A program made the position numbers and the translations under genes. From positions 1-39,495 of the IMG/VR virus record IMGVR_UViG_3300017971_000490: DNA of 39,495 nt. One strand, written 5' to 3'. The notes under the pieces are model-generated. The model saw nothing but the letters and a program-made list of their open reading frames with translations, was not told where the DNA came from and searched no databases. The stretch comes from a virus. Positions within the stretch are counted from its first letter, which is position 1. Every line of letters starts with the position of its first letter. This document shows positions 1-6,339 of this stretch, one piece after another.

Positions 1-283
1 AAGAGCAGCCAGAGCAGCCAGAGCAGCCAGAGCAGTAAGAGCAGTAAGAGCAGCCAGAGCAGCCAGAGCAGTAAGAGCAGTAAGAGCAGTCAGAGCAGTC
101 AGAGCAGCCAGAGCAGTTAGAGCAGTTAGAGCAGCCAGAGCAGCCAGAGCAGTAAGAGCAGTAAGAGCAGTTAGAGCAGTTAATCAATGAATCGCTATTC
201 TTTTGTGCCTGTTCTTCTGTGTAGAAATCACAATTCCAACGATTGTTATTGTAATCAACATAATATCCGTTTTCTATTTTCAT
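1..283 (-). CDS. X-Cys-Ser tripeptide-repeat protein, 3' end beyond window
   Basis: I do not know the function. The ATG at 283 opens a frame that stays open to the window edge: 94 codons, running on past base 1. Residues 1-34 form a polar, aromatic head (begins MKIENGYYVDYNNN, includes one Trp and one Cys). From residue 35 it is a perfect series of X-Cys-Ser tripeptides, 20 in view, where X is Asn, Tyr, Gly or Asp and comes mostly in doublets (NN YY GG NN G DD YY GG YY GGG). Cys is therefore every third residue. All X codons end in C, and only their first two bases vary. The gene overlaps the upstream gene by 29 nt and starts directly after a leader motif repeated at the right end of the window. 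A three-residue periodicity suits a disulfide-stapled or metal-binding extended fold, but this is inference. Coding status looks good because variation is confined to one codon per unit. Confidence 0.8.
   Translation of the reverse strand, partial: MKIENGYYVDYNNNRWNCDFYTEEQAQKNSDSLINCSNCSYCSYCSGCSGCSNCSNCSGCSDCSDCSYCSYCSGCSGCSYCSYCSGCSGCSGCS
2..181 (-). repeat. 9-bp tandem repeat, 20 units
   Basis: Twenty back-to-back 9-bp units (plus strand AGAGCAGNN) fill the left edge. Seven of nine positions are invariant; only the last two bases vary, as CC, TA, TC or TT. On the minus strand each unit encodes X-Cys-Ser. Identical units usually come in pairs, and a four-unit block (TA TA CC CC on the plus strand, or its shifted form) recurs, which suggests growth by duplication of 18- and 36-bp blocks. 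The array reaches the window edge, so its true length is unknown, and a short-read assembly would tend to break here. Confidence 0.95.
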
Positions 284-506
284 CTCTCTGTTTCTTATTG
301 GTTATACGTAATTCGTTAAGGCTTGAAGTATCGCATCTTTCTGTATAATTTTCGAGCAAGGCGGAGCCAATTTTATCCCACAATACCCATATTGACACTC
401 CTTTTACGTTTCCTGTTTTTAACTTTGCTGGTATATTTGTATGCAAAGTAACCCCTTCTTTGTTGGCGTTACTAAATCCGATAATAATTACTTCTGCTGT
501 TTTCAT
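255..506 (-). CDS. Hypothetical phage protein, 83 aa
   Basis: I do not recognise this 83-residue protein. It has a hydrophobic beta-strand-like stretch near the N-terminus (EVIIIGFS), a central WVLWDK segment and a strongly basic tail. The start at 506 overlaps the stop of the upstream gene in the ATGA form, which supports it. The 3' end runs 29 nt into the Cys-Ser repeat gene. Its last 11 residues after Thr-Asn-Lys-Lys are read from the start region of that gene; in the second copy of the leader repeat the matching position is a TAG stop. The last 11 residues may thus be a read-through extension caused by a single base change. Confidence 0.6.
   Translation of the reverse strand: MKTAEVIIIGFSNANKEGVTLHTNIPAKLKTGNVKGVSIWVLWDKIGSALLENYTERCDTSSLNELRITNKKQRDENRKRILC
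278..304 (-). repeat. Leader direct repeat, copy 1
   Basis: These 27 bp match 39360-39386 with one mismatch. Read on the minus strand, the element contains TAACCAATAAGAAA, then C or T, then AGAGAG and ATGAAA, so it ends with the start codon and second codon of the downstream gene. In this copy the variable base is C, giving CAG (Gln) in the frame of the upstream gene; in the other copy it is T, giving a TAG stop. It may be a translation leader, a duplicated gene boundary or a recombination site. Confidence 0.85.
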
Positions 507-820
507 GTCTCTAAGGTTTTTATTTTCTTTCGCACCTCTGATTCAATTTCTGTCTTTTTTTGTTTGTAATGTTTTCCACGAAGCTCTGGATGTTGCTCCT
601 GGACCTTCTGTCGGGTGCGGCGTATGCTTTCCGGATCAGCATATTCGCCATTGATAAAGTCCTTGGCAAACTCATGCAAAAATGGATTGCGCTTACGGAT
701 CATTGGATTCTGATCAGCCCAAACCTTAAACATTAACAGCCGGTCATTATCCCTAGCACCCGGTTCCTCCATGAGGATCTTTGCAACCGTTTTCTTAATC
801 GAATTGATCTTTTGAATCAT
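503..820 (-). CDS. Small basic phage protein with PELRG motif
   Basis: This 105-aa protein is helical and charged. N-terminal residues 1-20 form an amphipathic helix, the middle contains an acidic/aromatic FINGEYADPESIRR segment, and residues 66-82 carry the RRTRQKVQEQ...PELRG pattern that I know from small uncharacterised proteins of phages infecting Bacteroidota and Firmicutes. The C-terminus is Lys/Glu rich and may be a coiled coil. It overlaps its upstream neighbour by one base (TAATG) and its downstream neighbour by four (ATGA), so it is translationally coupled. The basic middle suggests nucleic-acid contact, but no function is established. Confidence 0.7.
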   Translation of the reverse strand: MIQKINSIKKTVAKILMEEPGARDNDRLLMFKVWADQNPMIRKRNPFLHEFAKDFINGEYADPESIRRTRQKVQEQHPELRGKHYKQKKTEIESEVRKKIKTLET

Positions 821-1080
821 TACATTGGAATTATATCGGTTATATCTATACCGGATTCAATACATCTACGGATAAGCTCATGCTGTATGATCTTCATGGC
901 TCCCAGCCGGTATACCAGGAATCCACCGTAAAAGCACATGAATAGGACAAACTGAAACCCCCTGGCTCTTTCGCTCTTCCAATCCACTACCCCATATCGG
1001 ATAGCAAAGACCAGGCAAGCCAGCCAGAACAGAACATCTACCATGTTATTACTAATCCATGTTTCAAAGAATTCTTTCAT
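820..1080 (-). CDS. Small inner-membrane protein, two helices
   Basis: An 86-aa protein with two predicted membrane segments, roughly residues 14-31 (VDVLFWLACLVFAIRYGV) and 42-60 (GFQFVLFMCFYGGFLVYRL), separated by a charged loop. The frame is open further upstream (to 1158), but the ATG at 1080 overlaps the upstream stop as ATGA, the standard arrangement in this genome, so I place the start there. An in-frame ATG two codons earlier (1086) is also possible. Position among early genes argues against a holin role. Function unknown; superinfection exclusion would be one guess, without direct evidence. Confidence 0.6.
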   Translation of the reverse strand: MKEFFETWISNNMVDVLFWLACLVFAIRYGVVDWKSERARGFQFVLFMCFYGGFLVYRLGAMKIIQHELIRRCIESGIDITDIIPM

Positions 1081-1409
1081 CTCCATCCAAGTCTTAAGTC
1101 TGAAACGCTTGTTAGTGCGGCGGTGTAATCCTGGTAGTGGTCCCATTCCCCTCCGCAATTATATACCACAAAATATTTTCCGGCTTCCGGGCCGTAGGCT
1201 TTGACAATACCTTTTTCCCATCTGGACATATCACATCCATAGTGTTCGGGTGCGTACATCACTTTAGTGCCTGGCTGAAACATATCCAGGTCCATTATCC
1301 TCTGTGTGAAATCACTTATATCAGGATTAGCACATTCCCCTCTGCCACAACCGAACGCCTGTGTTTCAAGTTCGGTCAATATTTGAGTTATCTGCTGTTC
1401 TCTTGTCAT
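1077..1409 (-). CDS. Hypothetical protein with KOW/Tudor-like beta core
   Basis: A 110-aa protein with a helical N-terminus (residues 1-43, including a Cys pair in AFGCGRGEC) followed by a small beta-barrel-like region: GTKVMYAPEHYGCD, KGIVKAYG, KYFVVYNCGGEWDHYQDYTAALT, then SVSDLRLGW. This order of strands and the final DL-R-L-G pattern resemble short KOW/Tudor-like proteins common in Bacteroidota phages, which may bind nucleic acid or protein; the assignment is by eye. It sits just upstream of the two-helix membrane gene (ATGA overlap). Confidence 0.6.
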   Translation of the reverse strand: MTREQQITQILTELETQAFGCGRGECANPDISDFTQRIMDLDMFQPGTKVMYAPEHYGCDMSRWEKGIVKAYGPEAGKYFVVYNCGGEWDHYQDYTAALTSVSDLRLGWR

Positions 1410-1413
1410 TGAT

Positions 1414-1578
1414 TTAGTTTTGATTTCGGTATCTTATGTCAACTTTTAATGATGGTTGGATGTGTCGTTTCCCTGGTATTCCGGTAACATAATTCATGCA
1501 CTCCTGAAAGTGGTTCCACTCTTCCAGATCGCTCATGGTTCCAAGATTATCATATAACTTTGGTTTGAAAACAGTCAT
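1414..1578 (-). CDS. Small hypothetical protein, 54 aa
   Basis: This short frame begins at 1578 with the ATG sharing ATGA with the stop of the helicase-loader gene and ends in TAA at 1414. It encodes a 54-residue basic protein (begins MTVFKPKLYDNLG; aromatic/acidic middle DLEEWNHFQEC; basic end). It exactly fills the gap between the loader and the next gene, and the overlap matches the genome's usual coupling, so I consider it real. Its role is unknown; co-translation with the helicase loader could indicate a replication accessory. Confidence 0.6.
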   Translation of the reverse strand: MTVFKPKLYDNLGTMSDLEEWNHFQECMNYVTGIPGKRHIQPSLKVDIRYRNQN

Positions 1579-2237
1579 CTTCGATCTGGTTCGGTTAGTT
1601 CAAAGATATTGCACATCCCCCGGATGCGGCCCCAAACACGCTCACCGTAATATTTTTCAATATCCTCCGGGGTTAGATTAGTGGTTAAGTGAGTTAATCG
1701 ACCAGTAGTTAGCCAAAGATGATACCGGGCCGTGATAACCTCACGCATTACATTCAGATCATTATTGTAAAACTTGATGTTCTGTGGCTCGCTCCCCAGG
1801 TCATCAAAACATCTATGTGTGGCGTTTGCCTTTCTGATCACATCCATTCCTTCAGCCTGGTACTCCGCAACTACCTCCGCACATGGTTTAATTGCGAACT
1901 TCATATCACTCACGGCTGTTATGTTTGCAAGTTCCCGAAGTAGTATCATGGCCTGGGTCTTGCCGGTCCCTGGAGGCCCCATTATTAAAATTCCTTTATC
2001 AATACTTATATCGGTTAGCCGGTCGTCCCCGTACAGCCATTGGACCAACATGGAATACATCGGTCTACAATGTTGATCTAGGTCAAAATGCTCCGGAGAA
2101 TATTCATCTCCCATTACCCGGATTATCTCAAGAATCCCGTCATGATCATACGTTATTGGTTGCCTGGTGAATCTACGGTCACGGATTGCTCCCCGGACCC
2201 GTTCAAGTGTTTTGTCCCAGTTTTCCGCTTTTGCCAT
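1575..2237 (-). CDS. DnaC/IstB-like AAA+ ATPase, putative helicase loader
   Basis: A 220-aa AAA+ protein of DnaC type. Walker A is GPPGTGKT at residues 87-94 and Walker B is RCFDDLGSE at 142-150; a sensor-1-like TTN follows near 185, and the C-terminus has the EKYYGERVWGRIRGMCN segment typical of DnaC loaders, with Arg residues fit to act in trans. Such proteins deliver a replicative helicase onto DNA. No helicase is encoded here, so it probably recruits the host DnaB. It directly follows the initiator gene, and the two overlap by 85 nt, which is long but plausible because the initiator tail is low-complexity. An alternative start at Met42 would shorten the overlap but cut conserved N-terminal sequence. 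Confidence 0.85.
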   Translation of the reverse strand: MAKAENWDKTLERVRGAIRDRRFTRQPITYDHDGILEIIRVMGDEYSPEHFDLDQHCRPMYSMLVQWLYGDDRLTDISIDKGILIMGPPGTGKTQAMILLRELANITAVSDMKFAIKPCAEVVAEYQAEGMDVIRKANATHRCFDDLGSEPQNIKFYNNDLNVMREVITARYHLWLTTGRLTHLTTNLTPEDIEKYYGERVWGRIRGMCNIFELTEPDRR

Positions 2238-3145
2238 TTTTCAGAGGTTTTGATGTTTAGAGGTTCCCCGGAGTCTGCTTTCTCCGGCATTCGTTCATTT
2301 ACGTATCCTTCAAATTTTGTTGGTGAAAACAGTGTGCTTGGCCTCAGGAAGTCATCGCCGTAAACATATTCGCCGTCCCGTTGCCATTTCTTCCCTCCCC
2401 ATTTTGCATGTTTGATGTCGATTACTTTCTTGAAATCTTGTACCGTAAATCCTTCCTTCATCCTGCCCCGGATCACTCGCCGGTGAGCCTCGGTAGTGGG
2501 TTTGAAGTCTTTACCGGTAACAGTGTTTAAGTATTCCAGTACAATAGTAATATCCTTCTCCACAATAGGAATATCTCTTGTAATTTTTTCTTCCTTATTA
2601 TTATTCTGTTGGACATTTTTGTCTATGTTCACTTGGACATCCTCTTCCTGGTACTTAGACATTTTTGTCGAAGTGGAGCCTAATAAATGAACATACATCT
2701 TTCTCCTTGATCCACCTCCACCTCTATCTTTCATTAAGACGTATGGTTCTAATTCCGTTAAATGTCTGGTAATTGTTCGCTGACTCACTTTAAATTTCTC
2801 TGCAAAATATTTATTAGATGCATAACAATAGCCCTTTAATGCACATAGGCTGCTGATTTCTGCATATAGTATTTTTGCACTATCACTTAAATTTGGATCA
2901 CGAACAACTACATTTGGTATTATAGCCCATCCTTCTCTAAATATATCTTCTCTTTTCCTGGACATTGCATTAACCCAGGCTTCTTTAGTTTTAGATAAAT
3001 CAGCATCTTCTTTATCCGGGTGATGTATTTTGAAATGACAATCCGAACAAATCCTAATCTTATTGTCTGGTGTTTCCAGTCCAGGAACAATATGGTGTTC
3101 ATGTAACTGGTCAACCTCTTCCTTACATAATTTGCATTGTTCCAT
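2153..3145 (-). CDS. Replication initiator: HNH-like finger, winged helix, phage C-terminal domain
   Basis: A 330-aa protein with three visible parts. Residues 1-45 hold a Cys/His module (C4, C7, HEHH at 15-18, C33, C36, H37, H41, H42) of HNH/zinc-finger type. Residues about 82-155 form a winged-helix DNA-binding domain (SDSAKILYAEISSL ... KVSQRTITRHLTELE), as in replication initiators. After a polar linker (156-200), residues 203-283 match the conserved phage replisome C-terminal domain that I know as Phg_2220_C (EYLN..TGK.F....EAHRRVIRGRM.EGFT..D...VID.K...W). The order is like that of DnaD/RepA-type phage initiators that recruit the DnaC-like loader encoded next. The N-terminal HNH module is an uncommon addition. 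Confidence 0.8.
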   Translation of the reverse strand: MEQCKLCKEEVDQLHEHHIVPGLETPDNKIRICSDCHFKIHHPDKEDADLSKTKEAWVNAMSRKREDIFREGWAIIPNVVVRDPNLSDSAKILYAEISSLCALKGYCYASNKYFAEKFKVSQRTITRHLTELEPYVLMKDRGGGGSRRKMYVHLLGSTSTKMSKYQEEDVQVNIDKNVQQNNNKEEKITRDIPIVEKDITIVLEYLNTVTGKDFKPTTEAHRRVIRGRMKEGFTVQDFKKVIDIKHAKWGGKKWQRDGEYVYGDDFLRPSTLFSPTKFEGYVNERMPEKADSGEPLNIKTSEKWQKRKTGTKHLNGSGEQSVTVDSPGNQ

Positions 3146-3167
3146 ATTGCAAGATAGTGAATATGCA

Positions 3168-3188
3168 ACCCCCTTGAAAGCAGGGGGT
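3168..3188 (-). promoter_or_regulatory. Hairpin in the initiator leader
   Basis: A perfect inverted repeat with 7-bp arms (ACCCCCT / AGGGGGT) and a 7-nt loop lies 23 nt upstream of the initiator start codon. No U-run follows on the minus strand, so a terminator is unlikely. It could control initiator translation or be a protein site. The other bases between 3146 and 3244 show no open frame. Confidence 0.5.
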
Positions 3189-3244
3189 CACATAGTATTC
3201 AACGCTCCTGGAATTGGTTGTCAACGAGCTTATTAACAAATTGT

Positions 3245-3859
3245 TCATAATCCCAGGAATTTATCATCCGTGATCTTGTCCAGATTCTGTTCCGCAAAGG
3301 TTAGAAAGTCCTCTACCTCTACCCGGATCACCTCTTCGTCTCCCGGGCCGTATGGCTCAATGAAAACATTCTGAAAAGTTGAGATCAAGAAGATCAACTC
3401 CCTGGCACCAGTTAACCAGGGATAAACATGTCGTTGAAGAGAATTTAGGTAAGATATGCCTCTGTAAGAGCTGGTAGTTTTTACATCGTAAATAACTCCC
3501 ATCTTCAGAGTATCACAATACCCGTAGATTTCGACAGGCCCGAAACGTGTTTCCAGTACCTTCTTCGCAAAAACTTCATGCACTCCACCTCTCCTGATTT
3601 CACCAATTTCCCGAACAGGTCCTACCGGGAAGTAGTACTCCCCATATTTGTAGCACTCCTGTTTTCGATATTCGACAGGCTTCAAGTCCTGGTAAACACC
3701 TTCTGTTATTTCGTGGAATGCAGAGCCTTTTGCCGCTGCAGGGTGGGTTGGGGTCGGAACCCGGTTTATCTTGTCGATAATATCTTGTTCCGTTATCCCG
3801 TACAGATCACGCTTGTAGTTCATGAACTGCTCCACCAGTGTTGGATAAAGCCGATACAT
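3245..3859 (-). CDS. PD-(D/E)XK exonuclease, RecB/Cas4-like
   Basis: A 204-aa nuclease of the PD-(D/E)XK group. Visible landmarks are GSAFHE at 45-50 (His of motif I), YGYCD with D116, YDVKTT at 124-129 supplying D125 and K127, and a Q...Y motif (LQRHVYPWL, Q142/Y146). These are the core residues of RecB-type single-domain nucleases, which use Mg2+ to degrade DNA ends. It overlaps the stop of the adjacent RecA-like ATPase by one base; the pairing of a RecB-like nuclease with a Sak4-like annealing ATPase and an SSB is a familiar phage recombination module. No Fe-S cysteine cluster of Cas4 type is visible. Confidence 0.8.
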   Translation of the reverse strand: MYRLYPTLVEQFMNYKRDLYGITEQDIIDKINRVPTPTHPAAAKGSAFHEITEGVYQDLKPVEYRKQECYKYGEYYFPVGPVREIGEIRRGGVHEVFAKKVLETRFGPVEIYGYCDTLKMGVIYDVKTTSSYRGISYLNSLQRHVYPWLTGARELIFLISTFQNVFIEPYGPGDEEVIRVEVEDFLTFAEQNLDKITDDKFLGL

Positions 3860-4791
3860 TACTTAGCCTCTACAGGTGGTTCGTAATAAGCTTCCATCTC
3901 CCGGTCATATTTAAACCCAAGCTCCTTGCACTTGTTGGACAGTTCGATCTTCAAGATCGTTGGGCTGTCCCAAATAACTTGGGCCTCTTTCAAAACCGGG
4001 ATCATTTCATTAGCCTGGTCTACGTTTTTGATCTTCCCGATAGCTTTCTTGTGCTTCTCCAAAAGTTTCTCATACTCCTGGATTACCTCACCCTGTTTTT
4101 CCAGGGAGGCGTAATAGTGTTCGAAGATCGCTGTTAACGGTTTCTCCCCAGGCTTTTTGTTCAGGTCCTGCAATTCAATCACCGGAGGTAGTTCACAAGC
4201 GTTCTTCCCGTAAAACGTGTCCGCCGGATTGAAAGAGATTGTTCGTTTGTTGTTCCGGCTCTGCATATAGCCTACCAGATCCATATCCCGGATAATGTTC
4301 CCCAGGGTCTGGCCGCTGATCTCTGGCCGGTAGTACCTCTTCTCATCTTCAACGCCCTCTTTCTGGTGAGCAATAAAAATCAGGTGCTTCCCGGAGGCGT
4401 TCATGGCTGACAGCAAGCATTTGAACTGACTACCCAGGACCCCCCAGCCCTGAAGCGTCAATCCCCCCCCGGATGTTCCCAGCTTGTAGTTGCCTTTTAT
4501 GATGCTTTCGGAAAGGAAGTCCAACGCCCGGCCAACGGTGTCTATGACGAATGTGTCATATTCGTCCAGGTTTGAACCGATGGTTTCCATAATATCATCC
4601 CAGGATGCTACCGGCACATAGTCCCGGCGAAACTGAGGACTTACCCGGCGAACACCTCCGTCACAGTCAATCAGTAACGGCCTGGGTGCTGACAGGGCAA
4701 ACGTGGTTTTTCCAATCCCTGGTTCGCCGTATAGCAAAACCTTGATTGCGGTGGCCTGGATGGGCTCCGATGCTTTTACGATTTTTGACAT
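3859..4791 (-). CDS. RecA-like ATPase, AAA_24/Sak4-type recombinase
   Basis: A 310-aa P-loop ATPase. Walker A is GEPGIGKTT at residues 22-30, Walker B is FVIDT at 81-85, and IFIAHQK near 150 is a further core strand. This is the pattern of the AAA_24 family, which includes Sak4 single-strand-annealing proteins that work with phage SSB. I start at 4791 (MSKIVKASEP), not at the in-frame ATG at 4884, because the upstream extension would overlap the 41-aa gene ending at 4811 and is not conserved-looking. Residues 215-280 form a helical, Lys/Glu-rich C-terminal region. The nuclease gene follows directly. Confidence 0.8.
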   Translation of the reverse strand: MSKIVKASEPIQATAIKVLLYGEPGIGKTTFALSAPRPLLIDCDGGVRRVSPQFRRDYVPVASWDDIMETIGSNLDEYDTFVIDTVGRALDFLSESIIKGNYKLGTSGGGLTLQGWGVLGSQFKCLLSAMNASGKHLIFIAHQKEGVEDEKRYYRPEISGQTLGNIIRDMDLVGYMQSRNNKRTISFNPADTFYGKNACELPPVIELQDLNKKPGEKPLTAIFEHYYASLEKQGEVIQEYEKLLEKHKKAIGKIKNVDQANEMIPVLKEAQVIWDSPTILKIELSNKCKELGFKYDREMEAYYEPPVEAK

Positions 4792-4810
4792 TTGCTTTTG
4801 TTGTTTATGG

Positions 4811-4936
4811 TTATTTCCCACTATTGGGCACAATGATTTCACATTCGGCGTTTGCCGGAATACGATGTTTGCGCTTAATCGCATCTATATCAAATTCGTT
4901 ATTGCTGACCTCGATGGAGTCGTGCGCCTTAATCAT
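4811..4936 (-). CDS. Small hypothetical protein, 41 aa
   Basis: An ATG at 4936 opens 41 codons ending in TAA at 4811. The product (begins MIKAHDSIEVSNNEF, ends AECEIIVPNSGK) has a strand-helix-strand look: an acidic strand, a DIDAIKRKHRIP helix and a final EIIVP strand, a shape common among tiny phage proteins. It lies 10 nt after the ribbon-helix-helix gene and 19 nt before the Sak4-like ATPase, behind the same promoter. Function unknown. Confidence 0.55.
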   Translation of the reverse strand: MIKAHDSIEVSNNEFDIDAIKRKHRIPANAECEIIVPNSGK

Positions 4937-4946
4937 AATGCTGTAT

Positions 4947-5117
4947 TTAACCCTTCTTTTCATTTACCGTTTCAATCCCGGCTTCAATAAGCCTCACAAC
5001 CTGGTCGTGTTTCGTCCTGACCTTTTTCCCTCCGTTATGAGCCTTCTCAACCATTTGAATCTTCTCGACTTCCATATTCAAGTCTGGCGGCAGTGTTAAA
5101 AGTATTTGCGTTCCCAT
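4947..5117 (-). CDS. Ribbon-helix-helix-like small DNA-binding protein
   Basis: A 56-aa protein starting at 5117. It opens with a short hydrophobic strand (TQILLTLPPDL), then a helix (NMEVEKIQMVEKAHN), a basic turn (GGKKVRTK) and a second helix (HDQVVRLIEAGIETV). This strand-helix-helix plan and the final VVRLIEAGIE pattern are typical of Arc/MetJ-type ribbon-helix-helix proteins, which dimerise and place the strand in the DNA major groove. It is the first gene after a strong promoter at 5134-5163, so it may regulate this early operon or its own promoter. The assignment is from pattern only. Confidence 0.6.
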   Translation of the reverse strand: MGTQILLTLPPDLNMEVEKIQMVEKAHNGGKKVRTKHDQVVRLIEAGIETVNEKKG

Positions 5118-5133
5118 TGTATTATATTTATAA

Positions 5134-5163
5134 CAAAGGTAGTAAAAATAACAATGTGTTCAA
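5134..5163 (-). promoter_or_regulatory. Bacteroidota-type promoter for 5117 operon
   Basis: On the minus strand a TTG (5163-5161, within a run of Ts) is followed after 19 nt by TACCTTTG (5141-5134), a full match to the TA-NN-TTTG form used by Bacteroidota. ATTGTTA lies in the spacer. The predicted start is only about 10 nt from the ATG at 5117. Two related promoters lie at 6546-6576 and 8261-8291. Confidence 0.7.
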
Positions 5164-5181
5164 AAAATCCTACCAATATTT

Positions 5182-5430
5182 TTATAAGTCAATTATCTGG
5201 TGAATGTTCGATTTACCGTCTTCAAGTATGTTTATGAATGTCCCAGTAATGTGAAACCACTCGTCCCGAATTTCTTCAAGGTCAGTTGGTCCGCTGGTGA
5301 CTATCTTAGCCTGGTCGCAAAACTGATCCACGTTACGATGGTTCACCACTACGGCCCCGTAAGACCCTGCGAGTTCACGTAAGTTTTGAATCCCGCCTTT
5401 CTTAAATGCAATGCTCTTTTCCATATCCAT
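5182..5430 (-). CDS. Hypothetical early protein, 82 aa
   Basis: An 82-aa protein of unknown function. The sequence alternates helix and strand: a basic helix (SIAFKKGGIQNLRELAGS), strand AVVVNH, then a polar region, strand FHITGTFINIL and a final acidic tail. Two nearby ATGs (5430 and 5424) could start it; I keep the first. It lies 4 nt after the previous gene and ends just before the promoter at 5134-5163, so it probably closes the transcription unit that begins near 6546. Confidence 0.55.
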   Translation of the reverse strand: MDMEKSIAFKKGGIQNLRELAGSYGAVVVNHRNVDQFCDQAKIVTSGPTDLEEIRDEWFHITGTFINILEDGKSNIHQIIDL

Positions 5431-5434
5431 GTTT

Positions 5435-5704
5435 TTAGTAATACCCCTTATCAGTATGAATCCTGGGGTTTGTAAATATTTGAATTAGCTGATCTTTATC
5501 TACGTGCTTTCGAAACAGCTGGGTCCGGCCTTTCTTTGGGTGATGGATAGCGGTTCCCACTGTCATTGTTGAATAATATACATTTATCCTTGCGCCCTTC
5601 CCCCCTATCAGCTTATAGAACGAAAGCATCCTGTTCGGTTCCTGGTGATCTATAAATTGCCACCCCTTGCTTTCAGCTAATGCCTTAATAGCGTCTATAT
5701 CCAT
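5435..5704 (-). CDS. Conserved phage protein of the NPRxHTxKGYY type
   Basis: An 89-aa protein. Residues 40-89 show a pattern I know from many Bacteroidota phages: RINVYYSTMTVGTAIHHP, then a basic HPKKGRTQLFRK, a helix and the ending IFTNPRIHTDKGYY. It is a compact alpha/beta protein with a very basic centre that may contact DNA. No biochemical role is known to me. It follows the YPWGA-motif gene with a one-base overlap (TAATG), suggesting that the two are co-translated. Confidence 0.65.
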   Translation of the reverse strand: MDIDAIKALAESKGWQFIDHQEPNRMLSFYKLIGGKGARINVYYSTMTVGTAIHHPKKGRTQLFRKHVDKDQLIQIFTNPRIHTDKGYY

Positions 5705-6075
5705 TAGTAAAACTTGTCTTCCAGTTTAGGTGCAATCAATTCCGTGAGGTCTGCATATATCAGCTCACGGCGTTTATAGTTTGTATTCCAGACTAACAGT
5801 TGAAGGGTGTAAGCCTCGTCCCAAAAGATTACCGGAATATTTTTATCTTCATCCATGTGGATAAGATACCAATGGTCCAGTTCATTTTGAAGACCAACCT
5901 CCATCTCCCAATCCAGCTGCTTAATAGTTACGGTTTCTGTTTCTCCTGATAGGCTGGCCGTAATGCAGAGATTTCGGCCTCCATCAATATACCAGTCATC
6001 TATCTGGAAATTTTCATCCTTCTGATTCCAGGGCGCATTCGGATCGTATTGCGCTCCCCAAGGGTAGTTGCTCAT
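5704..6075 (-). CDS. Phage protein with N-terminal YPWGA...DPNAPWN motif
   Basis: A 123-aa protein whose first 20 residues carry YPWGAQYDPNAPWN, an N-terminal signature I know from small Bacteroidota phage proteins; it may be a docking peptide for a shared partner. The rest is beta-rich and acidic (ETVTIKQLDWEMEVG, then HWYLIHMDEDKNIPVIFW, and RRELIYADLTELIAPKL). Function unknown. It overlaps its upstream gene by ATGA and its downstream gene by one base. Confidence 0.65.
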   Translation of the reverse strand: MSNYPWGAQYDPNAPWNQKDENFQIDDWYIDGGRNLCITASLSGETETVTIKQLDWEMEVGLQNELDHWYLIHMDEDKNIPVIFWDEAYTLQLLVWNTNYKRRELIYADLTELIAPKLEDKFY

Positions 6076-6338
6076 GATTTGCTTTGTTTTACATATTCAA
6101 ATAATTCCTCTTCTCGCTGGGCTGCAACAGCACTTCGATGTATCTGGTCCGGAGTAGTGCCGGACAGCTTCATCATTAGCATTGCGAAGCTGAGTTGCAT
6201 AGCCCTGAGATATTCAAGCCTTCCTTCTGTCCGGTAGGCTTTTGTTGATTGCTCAATCAATCCCAGGATGTGATCTTCAGACAGCTTCTGTGATTGGCTG
6301 TATGCATACTGAAGATCGTTGTAGTCCATTGCTTTCAT
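6072..6338 (-). CDS. Hypothetical helical protein, 88 aa
   Basis: An 88-aa, mainly helical protein (begins MKAMDYNDLQYAYSQSQ). The frame is open upstream to 6401, but the ATG at 6338 lies one base after the stop of the upstream gene (6340), so I use it. Features: a Leu-rich helix in the middle (LEYLRAMQLSFAMLMMKLSG) that is hydrophobic but interrupted, and a charged C-terminal helix (AAQREEELFEYVKQ). It could be a helical bundle; no function recognised. Confidence 0.55.
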   Translation of the reverse strand: MKAMDYNDLQYAYSQSQKLSEDHILGLIEQSTKAYRTEGRLEYLRAMQLSFAMLMMKLSGTTPDQIHRSAVAAQREEELFEYVKQSKS

Positions 6339-6339
6339 A

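Noticed and set aside
2-181. CRISPR-like array at the left edge
   Set aside because: Units are contiguous 9-bp repeats without spacers, and they encode a regular X-Cys-Ser protein; no cas genes are present.
3168-3188. Terminator before the initiator gene
   Set aside because: The stem is strong, but no U-run follows on the minus strand and the next gene starts 23 nt later.
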